Positions 32,091-40,451 of a DNA stretch of 56,527 nt are shown piece after piece. This DNA is from Acidimicrobiaceae bacterium (GTDB lineage: Bacteria; Actinomycetota; Acidimicrobiia; Acidimicrobiales; Bog-793): the NCBI GenBank assembly GCA_003159795.1, contig PLPK01000035.1, forward strand, positions 1 through 56,527. Reading direction: 5' to 3'. Below the pieces are notes generated by a model that was given only the letters and a program-made list of their open reading frames with translations, ran no database searches and had not been told where the DNA came from. Numbering within the stretch: position 1 is the stretch's first letter; every line of letters begins with the position of its first letter. The translations under genes and the position numbers were made by a program.

Positions 32091-32112
32091 TTGCTAACGG
32101 AATTGCTAACGC
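32091..32112. repeat. paired TTGCTAACG repeats inside the right end
   Basis: TTGCTAACGG at 32091-32100 and TTGCTAACGC at 32103-32112 mirror the pair at 31267-31287. They are about 125 bases before the right att copy. They are direct, not inverted, relative to the left pair. Confidence 0.55.
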
Positions 32113-32238
32113 GCGGTTAGGACAGCCTGGTCCGGACCGGGACCCGCTCGGACGGACGCGATGGCGTCCATCTCGCTTGCCAGGAATTTTGGGACCAGAT
32201 GCGACACGTTGGGACGCACTGCGATGCCTCAGGGGCAC

Positions 32239-32296
32239 TTTAGGTCCCGGTCCCTTCGGGGTTGGAGGTTCGAGTCCTCTCGCCCGCACGAGCGCC
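32239..32296. repeat. attachment-site copy 2 (duplicate of the tRNA-Leu 3' half)
   Basis: Identical over 58 bases to 31156-31213. It contains the 3' anticodon strand, variable arm, T-arm and acceptor 3' strand but no 5' half, so it is not a functional tRNA gene. It marks the right boundary of the inserted element. Confidence 0.93.
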
Positions 32297-32522
32297 TGAC
32301 GGGAGAGATAGGCCGAAGCAGCAAAGCGGGACGAAACCGCCGCGAGGAGTTTCGACAGCGACGGCGGCGCCGAGAGCTCTGGCCGGCGACCGGCGGGACG
32401 TCTCCCCGCCGACGCCAGTCGCGAGTTCGGCGCCTCAAGACACCGAGAGCGTGCCGAACAGCCGGGTTCTGGCGGTCGGCATGCCATTCGAAGAGGGGCT
32501 GGCCCGAACGGATTTAGCTCCG

Positions 32523-32549
32523 TAACATACTGGGTATTCAACCCGGAGG
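32523..32549 (+). promoter_or_regulatory. PadR gene promoter with candidate operator
   Basis: A possible -10 (TAACAT, 32523-32528) overlaps the palindrome ATACTGGGTAT (32527-32537), ATAC/GTAT around TGG. This is followed by GGAGG at 32545-32549, nine bases before the ATG. An operator between promoter and ribosome site would fit autoregulation by the PadR protein. Confidence 0.45.
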
Positions 32550-32558
32550 CACTCGCAG

Positions 32559-33137
32559 ATGAGCGTCAAACACGCCTTGCTCGGGCTGCTGAGCGAGCAG
32601 CCGAAGTACGGCCACCAGCTCCGGCAGGAGTTCGAGGTGAAGACCGGCGACGTCTGGCCGCTCAACGTCGGCCAGGTGTACACGACCCTCCAGCGTCTTG
32701 AGCGAGACGGGCTGGTCGAATCCGATGAGGCGGACTCCGAGGGGCCCCAGAAGTGGTTCCGAATCACCGCCGCCGGCGAACAGGAACTCGCTAGGTGGCT
32801 AATGACCCCGACCGACCTCACTGTCCCTCCTCGCAACGAGCTTGTGATCAAGGTGCTCGTTGCGCTCGACATCCCTGGCGTCGACGAGCGGAAGTTGCTG
32901 CAGATTCACAGGCGGTACCTCGTCGAGCTGATGCAGCAGTGGACCCGGCTGAAAGACGACGAGGGTCAATACGACTTCAGGCTGGCCCTCGTCGTTGACG
33001 CCGAGCTGTTTCGACTTGACTCGGTGATCCGATGGCTCGATGCCGTCGACGGCCGGTTGAAGCGTGAGGCGCCAGCGCTGCGCGCTGCAAGCGCGGAACT
33101 TCCGATTCTCAGACGGAGACTGGCGGTACGCAAATGA
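32559..33137 (+). CDS. PadR-family transcriptional repressor
   Basis: 192 residues. The N-terminal winged helix reads KHALLGLLSEQPKYGHQLRQEFE, NVGQVYTTLQRLERDGLV and QKWFRITAAGEQELARWL, the standard PadR pattern. The C-terminal part (from about 95) is a helical dimerisation domain of the longer PadR class. Its stop overlaps the ATG of the ABC ATPase (ATGA), so regulator and exporter form one operon, a common layout in which PadR represses a MacB-type or drug exporter until a ligand binds. Confidence 0.92.
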   Translation: MSVKHALLGLLSEQPKYGHQLRQEFEVKTGDVWPLNVGQVYTTLQRLERDGLVESDEADSEGPQKWFRITAAGEQELARWLMTPTDLTVPPRNELVIKVLVALDIPGVDERKLLQIHRRYLVELMQQWTRLKDDEGQYDFRLALVVDAELFRLDSVIRWLDAVDGRLKREAPALRAASAELPILRRRLAVRK

Positions 33138-33856
33138 GTCTTCTCGAACTTCACCAGGTTTCAAAGACCTATGGCGCGGGTCCGAGCGAGGTGCACGCGG
33201 TAGCTGACATCGATCTCGAAGTCGATCGGGGTTCGCTCATCGCGATCATGGGCCCTAGCGGGTCAGGCAAGTCGACCTTGCTCACGATCTCCGGCAGCCT
33301 CGAGGAGCCGACGAGCGGTGAGGTGTTGATCGACGGCGACTCGCTGCAGAAGATGTCGCGCAACGACAAGGCGCGGCTTCGACGACGCACGATTGGCTAC
33401 GTCTTCCAGGAGTTCAACCTCCTCGCGGGTCTCACCGCCCTCGAGAACGTCTCGCTTCCGCTCGAGCTCGACGGCGTCAGCGCAAAAAAGGCGCGCCTGG
33501 CAGGAATCGCGGTGTTGGAAGACCTCGGCCTCGCCGACCGGGCGACGCGTTACCCCGACCAGCTTTCCGGCGGAGAGCGCCAACGCGTCGCCATCGCGCG
33601 GGCCGTCATCGGTGGACGTCATCTTCTGCTTGCGGACGAACCCTCTGGCGCGCTCGATCAGGCGAACGGGGAAGCCGTGATGCGGATGCTTCTTTCCGCC
33701 TGCAAGAAAGGCGTCGCGGCAGTGGTCGTCACCCACGACGCCCAACTCGCCTCGTGGGCTGACCGCGTTGTCTTCCTGCGCGACGGTCGCATCGTCGATC
33801 AGACGGTACCTCCGCCGAGCGCAGAGTCCCTGGTACAGAACGTGCCACAGCCGTGA
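33134..33856 (+). CDS. MacB/LolD-type ABC transporter ATPase
   Basis: 240 residues. Walker A IMGPSGSGKST lies near 38-48, the Q-loop YVFQEFNLL near 95, signature LSGGERQRVAIARA near 145 and Walker B HLLLADEPSGALD near 165, with H-loop VVTHDAQLA. The FQEFNLLAGLTALENVSLPL stretch is typical of the MacB/FtsE branch, which drives mechanotransmission rather than pore transport. It overlaps the upstream PadR gene and the downstream permease by four bases each. Confidence 0.93.
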   Translation: MSLLELHQVSKTYGAGPSEVHAVADIDLEVDRGSLIAIMGPSGSGKSTLLTISGSLEEPTSGEVLIDGDSLQKMSRNDKARLRRRTIGYVFQEFNLLAGLTALENVSLPLELDGVSAKKARLAGIAVLEDLGLADRATRYPDQLSGGERQRVAIARAVIGGRHLLLADEPSGALDQANGEAVMRMLLSACKKGVAAVVVTHDAQLASWADRVVFLRDGRIVDQTVPPPSAESLVQNVPQP

Positions 33857-36381
33857 CGTCGGCTTCGGACCCCGTCCTCGACCTGCGGGGTGGGGGCACT
33901 GGGTCACTGGCGGCTCGCCGTGCGGTGATGCGTTGGGCGTGGCGGCTGTTCCGGCGCGAGTGGCGCCAGCAGCTCCTCGTCCTCGCACTGATCGTCGTCG
34001 TCGTCGGCGCGATCTTCGTCGCCGCGGCGGTGGCGACGAACAACCCGACGCCGAACAACCTGGGCTTCGGGACTGCGAGTGACCTCGCCTCCTACCAGGG
34101 AGCCGTTCCACACCTTTCGACGAAAGTTGCGGCGCTCGAGCACCGCTTCGGGCGCATCCAAGTCATCGAGGACGAGACCCTCGCGATCCCCGGTTCCGTC
34201 GACACGTACCAGCTCCGAGCCGAGAGTTCGCACGGGCCATTCAGTACCCCGATGCTCTCGCTCGTTGCGGGGAGATACCCGACGGGCCCTGGCGAGGTCG
34301 CCCTCACCGAGGGCGTTGCGTCGGCGTTAAACGTGCACATCGAGCAGTTGTGGTCTGAGGGCGCCACACAACGGCGCGTGGTCGGCATCGTCGAAGACCC
34401 GCTGGACACTCTTGACGCCTTTGCCCTCGTCGTGCCCGGACAGGTTCGAAACCCAACAGAGGTCGATCTGCTGTTCGACGCGCCAGGGGTGGACCCCTCG
34501 ACAATCGGACCGAACGTCGCGCACGTGAGCTCGGTGGCGCTCGGCGCGGCCAATCCCGAAACGATCATCCTTCTGGTCGCCGTGATCGGGATGCTGCTGG
34601 TCGCACTGATTGCGGCCGGAGGCTTCACAGTGTTGGCGCAACGGCGGCTGCGCTCGCTCGGCATGCTCTCTTCGATCGGCGCGACCGAGAAGCAGGTGCG
34701 AGCGGTCGTCCGGACGAACGGCGCCGTCGTCGGCGTCGCTGGCGCACTGCTCGGCGCGCTGCTCGGCCTCATCGTGTGGCTCATCTACCGACCAGCGCTC
34801 GAGACCAGCTCGTTCCACGTCATCGGCACATTCGCCTTGCCATGGGACGTGATCGGACCGGCGATGGGTCTCGCCGTCGTCGCGGCGTACGTCGCCGCTC
34901 GACGCCCGGCTCGCATTGTCGCGAAGGTGCCGATCGTCGCGGCGCTCTCTGGCAGGCCCGTCGAGCCGAAGAGGGTTCACCGTTCGGCGATTCCTGGCGT
35001 CGTGCTGCTAGTCGTGTCCTTCGTGTTGCTCGGGTACTCCACGGCGGGCAACAACGCGAAGCCGCATGTTCCGTTGCTCGTTGGCGGACTCGTTGCGCTC
35101 GTTTCTGGGGTGGTCCTGCTCGCGCCGTTCTTCCTTTCCCTCGCCGCCAGCGTGGGCCGCCACGCGCCGATCGCCACGCGTCTCGCCCTGCGCGACCTCG
35201 CGCGCTATCGCGCCCGGTCGGGACCGGCACTCGCCGCCACCAGCATTAGCGTGATGATCGCGGTGATCATCGCGGTCGCCGCGTCAGCACGGTACGGCAA
35301 CGTCCTTGACTACACGGGACCGAACCTCGCGTCGAACCAGATTGTCGTCTACGCGCCACCGCCAGCTGGCACGCAGCTGTTCAGCCCGACGGGGTCGAGC
35401 ACCGCTCCAAAGCCGCCGCCGATGGAGGTGCTCAATGAGCGTGTCCACGAGATCGCAGAAGCGCTCGGGGCGATTTCGGCGATCGAGCTCGAGCAGACGA
35501 ACGCCAATCTGAGCCACGCCGGGCCCGGGCGGAACTGGAACGGCCCCATTTACGTGGCGACGCACGGACTCCTCAAGGCGTTCGGCATCGCGTCGTCACA
35601 AGTCGATCCGAGCGCCGACATCCTCTCGATGCGACCTGGTCTGTCGGGCATCTCGAAGATGCAGCTCACCTGGTCGCCGCCGTCCGGTCTTCCCGACGGA
35701 AAAGTGCCGAACCACAAGAGCCCGCATTCGAATCCAAATTCCTGTGGGAATGGGTGTCTGTGGAACCCGAAGATCGAAGAGCTGAGCCAGCTTCCCTCCG
35801 GAGCGTCGGCGCCGAACACCGTCTTCACGGAGCACGCCGTCCACGCACTCGGGCTGCAAACATCGCTCGCCGGCTGGTTCATCAGCACCGTGCATCCGCC
35901 GACCGCGGCGCAGATCAGGAACGCTCAACTCGACGCCTCGAAGGTGTGGGGTATGTCCATCGAGACGAAGAACAGCGCGCCGTCGGGAATGGAGGTCATC
36001 GACCTGGCGACGCTTGCCGGCATTGTGCTCGCGCTTGCGATCCTCGCGATGAGCGTCGGTCTCATCCGAGGCGAAACGGCAGGCGACCTGAGAACGCTCG
36101 CCGCGACCGGGGCGAGCAGCACGACGAGGCGCACGATCACGGCAGCGACCGCCGGGGCGCTGGGGTTCCTCGGCGCGCTTCTCGGCACGGTCGCCGGGTA
36201 CATCGGGGTGATCGGGTGGATCCGCTCGAACTCGCTCAACGGCGGGATCTCGGCGCTCGGAAATGTTCCCCTCGCAAATTTGCTGGCGATCCTCGTCGCG
36301 ATGCCGCTCGCTGCTGCAGTCGTGGCCTGGCTACTGGCGGGACGCCAACCGCCGGTGATCGCCCGTCAGCCAATTGAGTGA
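33853..36381 (+). CDS. FtsX/MacB-type ABC permease
   Basis: 842 residues from GTG 33853. A first membrane helix near 40-60 is followed by an extracellular part with a periplasmic-core-like region (VIEDETLAIPGSVDTYQLRA). A group of three FtsX helices has the motif LRSLGMLSSIGATEKQVRAVVR, further helices follow, then a second large extracellular part and a final FtsX unit (GETAGDLRTLAATGASSTTRRTITAATAG). Two FtsX units in one chain are typical of actinobacterial exporters paired with one MacB-type ATPase. It probably handles a peptide, lipid or drug at the outer leaflet. The extracellular Cys pair in NSCGNGCLW is notable. Confidence 0.9.
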   Translation: MTSASDPVLDLRGGGTGSLAARRAVMRWAWRLFRREWRQQLLVLALIVVVVGAIFVAAAVATNNPTPNNLGFGTASDLASYQGAVPHLSTKVAALEHRFGRIQVIEDETLAIPGSVDTYQLRAESSHGPFSTPMLSLVAGRYPTGPGEVALTEGVASALNVHIEQLWSEGATQRRVVGIVEDPLDTLDAFALVVPGQVRNPTEVDLLFDAPGVDPSTIGPNVAHVSSVALGAANPETIILLVAVIGMLLVALIAAGGFTVLAQRRLRSLGMLSSIGATEKQVRAVVRTNGAVVGVAGALLGALLGLIVWLIYRPALETSSFHVIGTFALPWDVIGPAMGLAVVAAYVAARRPARIVAKVPIVAALSGRPVEPKRVHRSAIPGVVLLVVSFVLLGYSTAGNNAKPHVPLLVGGLVALVSGVVLLAPFFLSLAASVGRHAPIATRLALRDLARYRARSGPALAATSISVMIAVIIAVAASARYGNVLDYTGPNLASNQIVVYAPPPAGTQLFSPTGSSTAPKPPPMEVLNERVHEIAEALGAISAIELEQTNANLSHAGPGRNWNGPIYVATHGLLKAFGIASSQVDPSADILSMRPGLSGISKMQLTWSPPSGLPDGKVPNHKSPHSNPNSCGNGCLWNPKIEELSQLPSGASAPNTVFTEHAVHALGLQTSLAGWFISTVHPPTAAQIRNAQLDASKVWGMSIETKNSAPSGMEVIDLATLAGIVLALAILAMSVGLIRGETAGDLRTLAATGASSTTRRTITAATAGALGFLGALLGTVAGYIGVIGWIRSNSLNGGISALGNVPLANLLAILVAMPLAAAVVAWLLAGRQPPVIARQPIE

Positions 36382-36597
36382 GCGGGCTGGACGACAAATC
36401 GCGACACGGTCGGTCTAGACCAGCTTCTCCTTCTCCCACGTCTTCCGCCTCACTTCAAGTTGGCACTCACCGCCCCAGGGAGCGCGAAGAGGGGAATCCG
36501 TCAATCCCAACAACGCGAGGTTCTGGCCGGGAGAACCGAACTCGGCGCCATGGCCGATGGGCCCCGCCGACGAAACTCGGCTCTGGCCTGTAATCAT

Positions 36598-36614
36598 TGG
36601 CCGGTTGCCGGCCA
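36598..36614. promoter_or_regulatory. 17-bp inverted repeat between ABC operon and sigma-factor gene
   Basis: TGGCCGGTTGCCGGCCA has perfect 7-base arms around TTG. It lies in the 269-base gap 36382-36650, which holds no gene that I can support, and 36 bases before the sigma-factor start. It could be a terminator stem for the ABC operon or an operator for the sigma gene. Confidence 0.35.
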
Positions 36615-36650
36615 CATCTCTGGCAGGGGACATAGAGGGAACGAGCCCAG

Positions 36651-37250
36651 GTGGGTAACGACGACATCACGCGGTTCGAGTCGATCTACCGCCAGAACTT
36701 CCGGGCGATCCTTCGCTTCACGCTGGCTCGTCTCGATCCAGAAAGTGCGAAGGACGCGACGGCGGAGACCTTCCTGATCTGCTGGCGGCGGCTCGAGGAC
36801 GTGCCGAGCGACGCCGCTCCCTGGTTGTTCGGGGTCGCAAAGAAGGTGATCGCCGGTCAGCTCCGTTCTGCCTCGAGGAGAGAAGCGCTGCGCGCCCGAC
36901 TCGAGGTTGTGGGAGCCGGACGCACCACAACCCGTGGCATCGACGAAGAGGTCGTGCAGCGCACCCTCGTGCTCGCCACCCTCGCGAGGCTCAGCGAGAA
37001 CGACCGCGAGGTACTCAAGCTCGCGGTCTGGGACGAGCTGTCCGCCCGGGTCGCCGCGACCGCTCTAGGAATCAGTCGAGTGGCGTACGGCGTGCGGCTG
37101 CACCGTGCACGTCACCGTCTGTCAGCCGCCCTGACAGAGGCGGACGGGCTGGGGCCGTGTGGCGGCGCGGCATATGGCCGCGGCTCCGGCGCCGAGATCC
37201 TCGACCCCCACGACACGCTGCCTTTCCGACGCGCGAAGGAGGCCCGCTGA
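36651..37250 (+). CDS. ECF-type RNA polymerase sigma factor
   Basis: 199 residues from GTG 36651, AGGGA about 10 bases upstream. Region 2 is FESIYRQNFRAILRFTLARLDPESAKDATAETFLICWRRLEDVP. Region 4 is LARLSENDREVLKLAVWDELSARVAATALGISRVAYGVRLHRARHRL. The linker is short and the last 35 residues are a Gly/Ala-rich tail. A probable anti-sigma gene begins 1 base after its stop. Group-specific promoter preference cannot be read off. No ECF-like GGAAC/CGTC promoter was found directly upstream. Confidence 0.92.
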   Translation: MGNDDITRFESIYRQNFRAILRFTLARLDPESAKDATAETFLICWRRLEDVPSDAAPWLFGVAKKVIAGQLRSASRREALRARLEVVGAGRTTTRGIDEEVVQRTLVLATLARLSENDREVLKLAVWDELSARVAATALGISRVAYGVRLHRARHRLSAALTEADGLGPCGGAAYGRGSGAEILDPHDTLPFRRAKEAR

Positions 37251-37251
37251 C

Positions 37252-38019
37252 ATGCGCTCTCGCAGAGCTCTCGCTCGGCTTGCCGCCGTCCGCCCGGCGG
37301 TTCTGTCGCAGACGGACAGGATCGTCGACTCGGAGGAGGAGGACCGGATTCTCAGGCGGATCATCGCCTCCGATCCGAGGACGTCGACTCCGACCGCGCT
37401 TCCCGGCCGGGTTGCCACCCGTCATCGGGCCCGCCGACTCACAGGAGCAGTTGCCGTTGCCGTCATCATCGGCCTCGCGGCATACGGGGTCTTCGCCCTG
37501 GTCCGAATCGCGCTGCCCGGCCCCCATCCTCGAGTTGCGACCGCCGCGACGCCGAAATCAACCGGTCCGACCCTCTGGCTGGCGAGTTACCGGTTCAAGC
37601 TCCCGGCTGGCTTCGCGACCGTGAGAACGACCTGTGCACCCGCGCCCAAACGATTCGGTGCTTTGATCCCGGAGGAAAGGATTGCCGCCTTCTCGTCCGC
37701 CGTCTCCGCTGGTGGCCGCTGCATCGAGGCCTATCTCATTGCGGAACCCGCGAAGCCGGCCTCCGAAGGCCTCCAGGCAACCGACAATCTGGCCTTTTCG
37801 GCCTCCTTGTACGGCAGTGTGTGGCCCGACTCGGGCTATGTGCCAGCCCGCGACCCGTCAGACGTCGCACTTTCGATCAACTTCCGCTCCAAAGGCGGCA
37901 ACAACGAAGTCGTCTTTTTCGCCCATGGACTCTCCGCCAGCGACGTGCTGGCGATCGCGAGGACCGGCCTCCCGGCGGCGAGGGGCTCCGCCCCGTCCTG
38001 CGTGACGCCCTGCCGATGA
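37252..38019 (+). CDS. anti-sigma-like single-pass membrane protein
   Basis: 255 residues from ATG 37252, with AAGGAGG 10 bases upstream lying inside the sigma gene. Residues 1-62 are cytoplasmic and charged (IVDSEEEDRILRRIIASDP), 63-84 form one membrane helix, and 85-255 are outside with Cys pairs (TTCAPAPKRF, GGRCIEAY, SCVTPC). The position directly behind an ECF sigma gene suggests an anti-sigma. The HxxxCxxC zinc motif of ZAS proteins is absent, so this is either an unusual anti-sigma or a sigma-controlled surface protein. Confidence 0.65.
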   Translation: MRSRRALARLAAVRPAVLSQTDRIVDSEEEDRILRRIIASDPRTSTPTALPGRVATRHRARRLTGAVAVAVIIGLAAYGVFALVRIALPGPHPRVATAATPKSTGPTLWLASYRFKLPAGFATVRTTCAPAPKRFGALIPEERIAAFSSAVSAGGRCIEAYLIAEPAKPASEGLQATDNLAFSASLYGSVWPDSGYVPARDPSDVALSINFRSKGGNNEVVFFAHGLSASDVLAIARTGLPAARGSAPSCVTPCR

Positions 38020-38125
38020 CCAGAACAGACGGCGGGCCAGGTCCAAAGTTGCCAGCCGGCGAAAGCACGCGACCCAGCAGCCACACACGAGCGCACTGAG
38101 CAAACCCCGAGAGAAAGGTTCTGAC

Positions 38126-38875
38126 ATGCCGAACACAAGGTTCCTGCGATCCCCCGTGACGGCGATCGTGCTCGCGGTGCTCGCGTTCGCGACCGCGCTC
38201 AGCGCCCTCGGCTACGCGCTTTCCCGCTCCTCGACTCCACTGCGGTCCGTCGGAACCATCAGCGTGACTACCGACGCCCAACTGAGCGGCGCGCCGGACA
38301 CGCTGACCGCGAACTTCGCCGTGACGGACACGGCGAGCACGGCGGCGAGCGCGCTCGACCAGAACAACTCCCAGATGGCACAGCTCCAGGGAGTCTTCAT
38401 CTCCGCTCGCGTTCCGAAATCCGCCCTGCGGACGAGCGACCTCAGCGTGTCACCGACCTACAACAACTACGGCACGGTCACCGGCTACCGGACCGAGGAC
38501 GACCTCACGGTCACGTTGCACGACTTCGCCAAGGCGGCCAAGGCGATCGACGCCGCGGAGAACGCCGTCGGCAACGACGTCCAGATCAACGGGATCTCGT
38601 TCTCACTCTCGAACAACTCAAAGCTCCTTGCCCGGGCGCGTGTTCTCGCCATGCAGCAGGCGTACGCCGAGGCGAAGAGCTTCGCCGCCGGGGCCGGGGA
38701 GAAGGTCGGCGCGGCGATCAGCATCTCCAACCAGCAGCAGGTCACGACGCCCCTCCCCTTCGGGTACGCCAACGCCGACAAGCTCGCCTTCGCCGCCGCC
38801 GAGCCCGTGCCGATCCGGGCGGGAACGCTCAAGATCAGCGTCCACGTCAACGTGACCTACCGCCTGCTCGGCTGA
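38126..38875 (+). CDS. exported SIMPL-domain (DUF541) protein
   Basis: 249 residues from ATG 38126, AGAAAGG about 8 bases upstream. One N-terminal membrane anchor or signal (PVTAIVLAVLAFATALSALGYAL) is followed by the SIMPL domain: ISVTTDAQLSGAPDTLTANF, LSVSPTYNNYGTVTGYRTEDDLTVTLHDF, INGISFSLSNNSKLLARARVLAMQQAYAEAKSFA. The family includes BP26/OMP28, which forms ring assemblies; its role in actinobacteria is unknown. It lies 106 bases behind the anti-sigma-like gene and may belong to the same regulon. Confidence 0.88.
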   Translation: MPNTRFLRSPVTAIVLAVLAFATALSALGYALSRSSTPLRSVGTISVTTDAQLSGAPDTLTANFAVTDTASTAASALDQNNSQMAQLQGVFISARVPKSALRTSDLSVSPTYNNYGTVTGYRTEDDLTVTLHDFAKAAKAIDAAENAVGNDVQINGISFSLSNNSKLLARARVLAMQQAYAEAKSFAAGAGEKVGAAISISNQQQVTTPLPFGYANADKLAFAAAEPVPIRAGTLKISVHVNVTYRLLG

Positions 38876-38936
38876 ACCCGGCCGCCAGGACGCCAACGAT
38901 CAGCCCAGCGGCGAGCCCGGGGCGGCGACCGAGCCC

Positions 38937-39173
38937 CTAGGTCTCCTCGCCATCGAGCGACTCGGGATCGTCGAGCAACGCACCGAGCTCGGCCGCCTCG
39001 ACGACGTCGAGCGGCGGGATCTCCTCCTCGGCCTCGTCGTCGAAATCGACCTCGCTGTCGCGGGCCGCGACCTCCGCGGCGTCCTCACGCTCGTAACGGG
39101 GCGAACCCTCCACGACGGGCACGTCGTCGAGCCGGACCGTCTCGCGGGACCTGCGTCTTCGTCGTAGCATCAT
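38937..39173 (-). CDS. small acidic protein, unknown
   Basis: 78 residues from ATG 39173 (a second ATG follows at 39170), with GGAGG about 5 bases upstream. It opens with a basic block (MMLRRRRRSRETVRLDD) and then becomes very acidic (DSEVDFDDEAEEEIPPLDVVEAAELGALLDDPES). It is probably disordered. No family is recognised. The clear ribosome site and natural amino-acid trend support a real gene. Confidence 0.6.
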   Translation of the reverse strand: MMLRRRRRSRETVRLDDVPVVEGSPRYEREDAAEVAARDSEVDFDDEAEEEIPPLDVVEAAELGALLDDPESLDGEET

Positions 39174-39317
39174 CGGACCTCCCCATCCACTCTGCCGCGC
39201 GCGGCCGTCTGATGCCCTTCGGCCGGCGTGACCAGGCACGACGCAACGGCGTGAGCCCGCGGCCCCCGGCGTGGGAACACACCGCCCACCGGGGACCGTC
39301 TCGGGCGTCTAACACGG

Positions 39318-40379
39318 TCAGGTGGCACGCAGCTCCCCGGCTATCACCGCGACGAAGGCGTCGACGTCCGCCTCGGTCGTGTCGAAGGCGGTCATCCAGC
39401 GGACCTCGCCGGTCGCCTCGTCCCACGTGTAGAAATGGAACCGCGCCTGGAGCCGGCGGCTGACGACGGCGGGTAGGCGGGCGAACACCGCGTTCGCCTC
39501 GACCGGCCGGGCGATCTCAAGACCGGGAAGGTCCCGCACCCCGTCGGCGAGCCGCCGCGCCATGGCGTTGGCGTGCTGCGCGTTCCGCCGCCAGAGGTCT
39601 CCCTCTAAGAGCGCGCCGAACTGCACCGAGACATAGCGCATCTTCGAGGCGAGCTGCATCGACGCCTTCCGCAAGTGGAGCATCCCCCGCACCGCGTCGG
39701 GGTTGAGGACGACGATGACCTCGCCGAAGAGCAGCCCGTTCTTCGTCCCGCCGAAGGAGATGACGTCGACCCCGACGTCGGTTGTGAACGACCGGAATCC
39801 GGTCCCGAGCGTCGCGGCGGCGTTGGCGAGGCGGGCCCCGTCGATGTGAACCTTCATGCCGTAGTCGTGGGCGCGCTCGCAGATGCGGGCGATCTCGTCG
39901 GGCGTGTAGCACGTGCCGAGTTCCGTCGTCTGGGTGATCGAGACGACCCGTGGCGAGGCCCGGTGCTGGTTGTCCCAACCCCACGCCTGGACGGCGAGCG
40001 ACTCGGCGGTCAACTTGCCCCCCGGCGCCTCGAGGGTGAGCAGCTTGATCCCGGCGACCTTCTCGGCGGCCCCGCACTCGTCGGTGTTGAGGTGCGACGA
40101 CGTCGCGCAGATCACGGAGTCCCAGCGGTCCGTCATCGACTGCAGGCCCACGATATTCGCACCGGTTCCGTTGAAGACCGGATAGGCCTCGGCCGTGTCG
40201 CCGAAGTGGCGCCGGAAGATCTGCTGGAGGCGGGCCGTGTAGACGTCGTCGCCGTAGGAGTCCTGGTGCCCCTCGTTGGCGAGCGCGATCGCGGCGAGGA
40301 CCTCCGGGTGGACCGACGCGCAGTTGTCACTGGCGAATCCGTGGAAACCAGGGTCATGAAGGCGGGTGGCATCGGTCAC
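39318..40379 (-). CDS. low-specificity threonine aldolase / beta-eliminating lyase family enzyme
   Basis: 353 residues from GTG 40379. This fold-type I PLP enzyme cleaves L-threonine or L-allo-threonine to glycine and acetaldehyde. Key sites are FASDNCASVHPEVLAAI at the N-terminus, YPVFNGTGANIVGLQ, the PLP-stacking H in SSHLNTDECGA, HIDGARLANAA with the Asp that holds the pyridine N, and the Schiff-base Lys in SFGGTKNGLLFGE. Length is typical. Close relatives can act on other beta-hydroxy amino acids. It stands alone, 72 bases after the hydrolase-lipoprotein stop on the same strand. Confidence 0.88.
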   Translation of the reverse strand: MTDATRLHDPGFHGFASDNCASVHPEVLAAIALANEGHQDSYGDDVYTARLQQIFRRHFGDTAEAYPVFNGTGANIVGLQSMTDRWDSVICATSSHLNTDECGAAEKVAGIKLLTLEAPGGKLTAESLAVQAWGWDNQHRASPRVVSITQTTELGTCYTPDEIARICERAHDYGMKVHIDGARLANAAATLGTGFRSFTTDVGVDVISFGGTKNGLLFGEVIVVLNPDAVRGMLHLRKASMQLASKMRYVSVQFGALLEGDLWRRNAQHANAMARRLADGVRDLPGLEIARPVEANAVFARLPAVVSRRLQARFHFYTWDEATGEVRWMTAFDTTEADVDAFVAVIAGELRAT

Positions 40380-40451
40380 GACGAGAGATTAACCGTGGGT
40401 GCGGCGGGGCTTCGCTGGGCCGACAGCGGGTGGGTGACGCGGAGGGACCGT

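Larger units (their letters stand above)
31124..32301. mobile_element. decayed tRNA-Leu integrated element carrying a toxin-antitoxin pair
   Basis: The two direct repeats lie 1083 bases apart. The enclosed DNA holds paired arm-like repeats near both ends, an integrase N-terminal stub, and a minus-strand toxin/antitoxin module. No recombinase catalytic domain, excisionase or replication gene remains, so the element cannot move by itself. It is either a deletion relic of a larger island or a minimal element mobilised in trans. Confidence 0.8.
32113..32558. other. gene-free stretch: right end of the element, att copy and PadR promoter region
   Basis: No supported gene. 32113-32238 is element DNA of no recognisable content. 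32239-32296 is the att copy, lacking the D-arm and 5' acceptor strand of a tRNA. 32302-32520 is presumably the chromosomal DNA that originally followed tRNA-Leu, and I see no motif in it. 32521-32558 holds the promoter elements of the PadR gene. Confidence 0.6.

Noticed and set aside
32239..32296. second tRNA-Leu gene
   Set aside because: Only the 3' half is present: no 5' acceptor strand, D-arm or 5' anticodon strand. It is an att copy.
36651..36680. self-regulated ECF promoter (GGAAC...CGTC) upstream of the sigma gene
   Set aside because: GGAAC at about 36638 is too close to the start, and no properly spaced -10 element was found.
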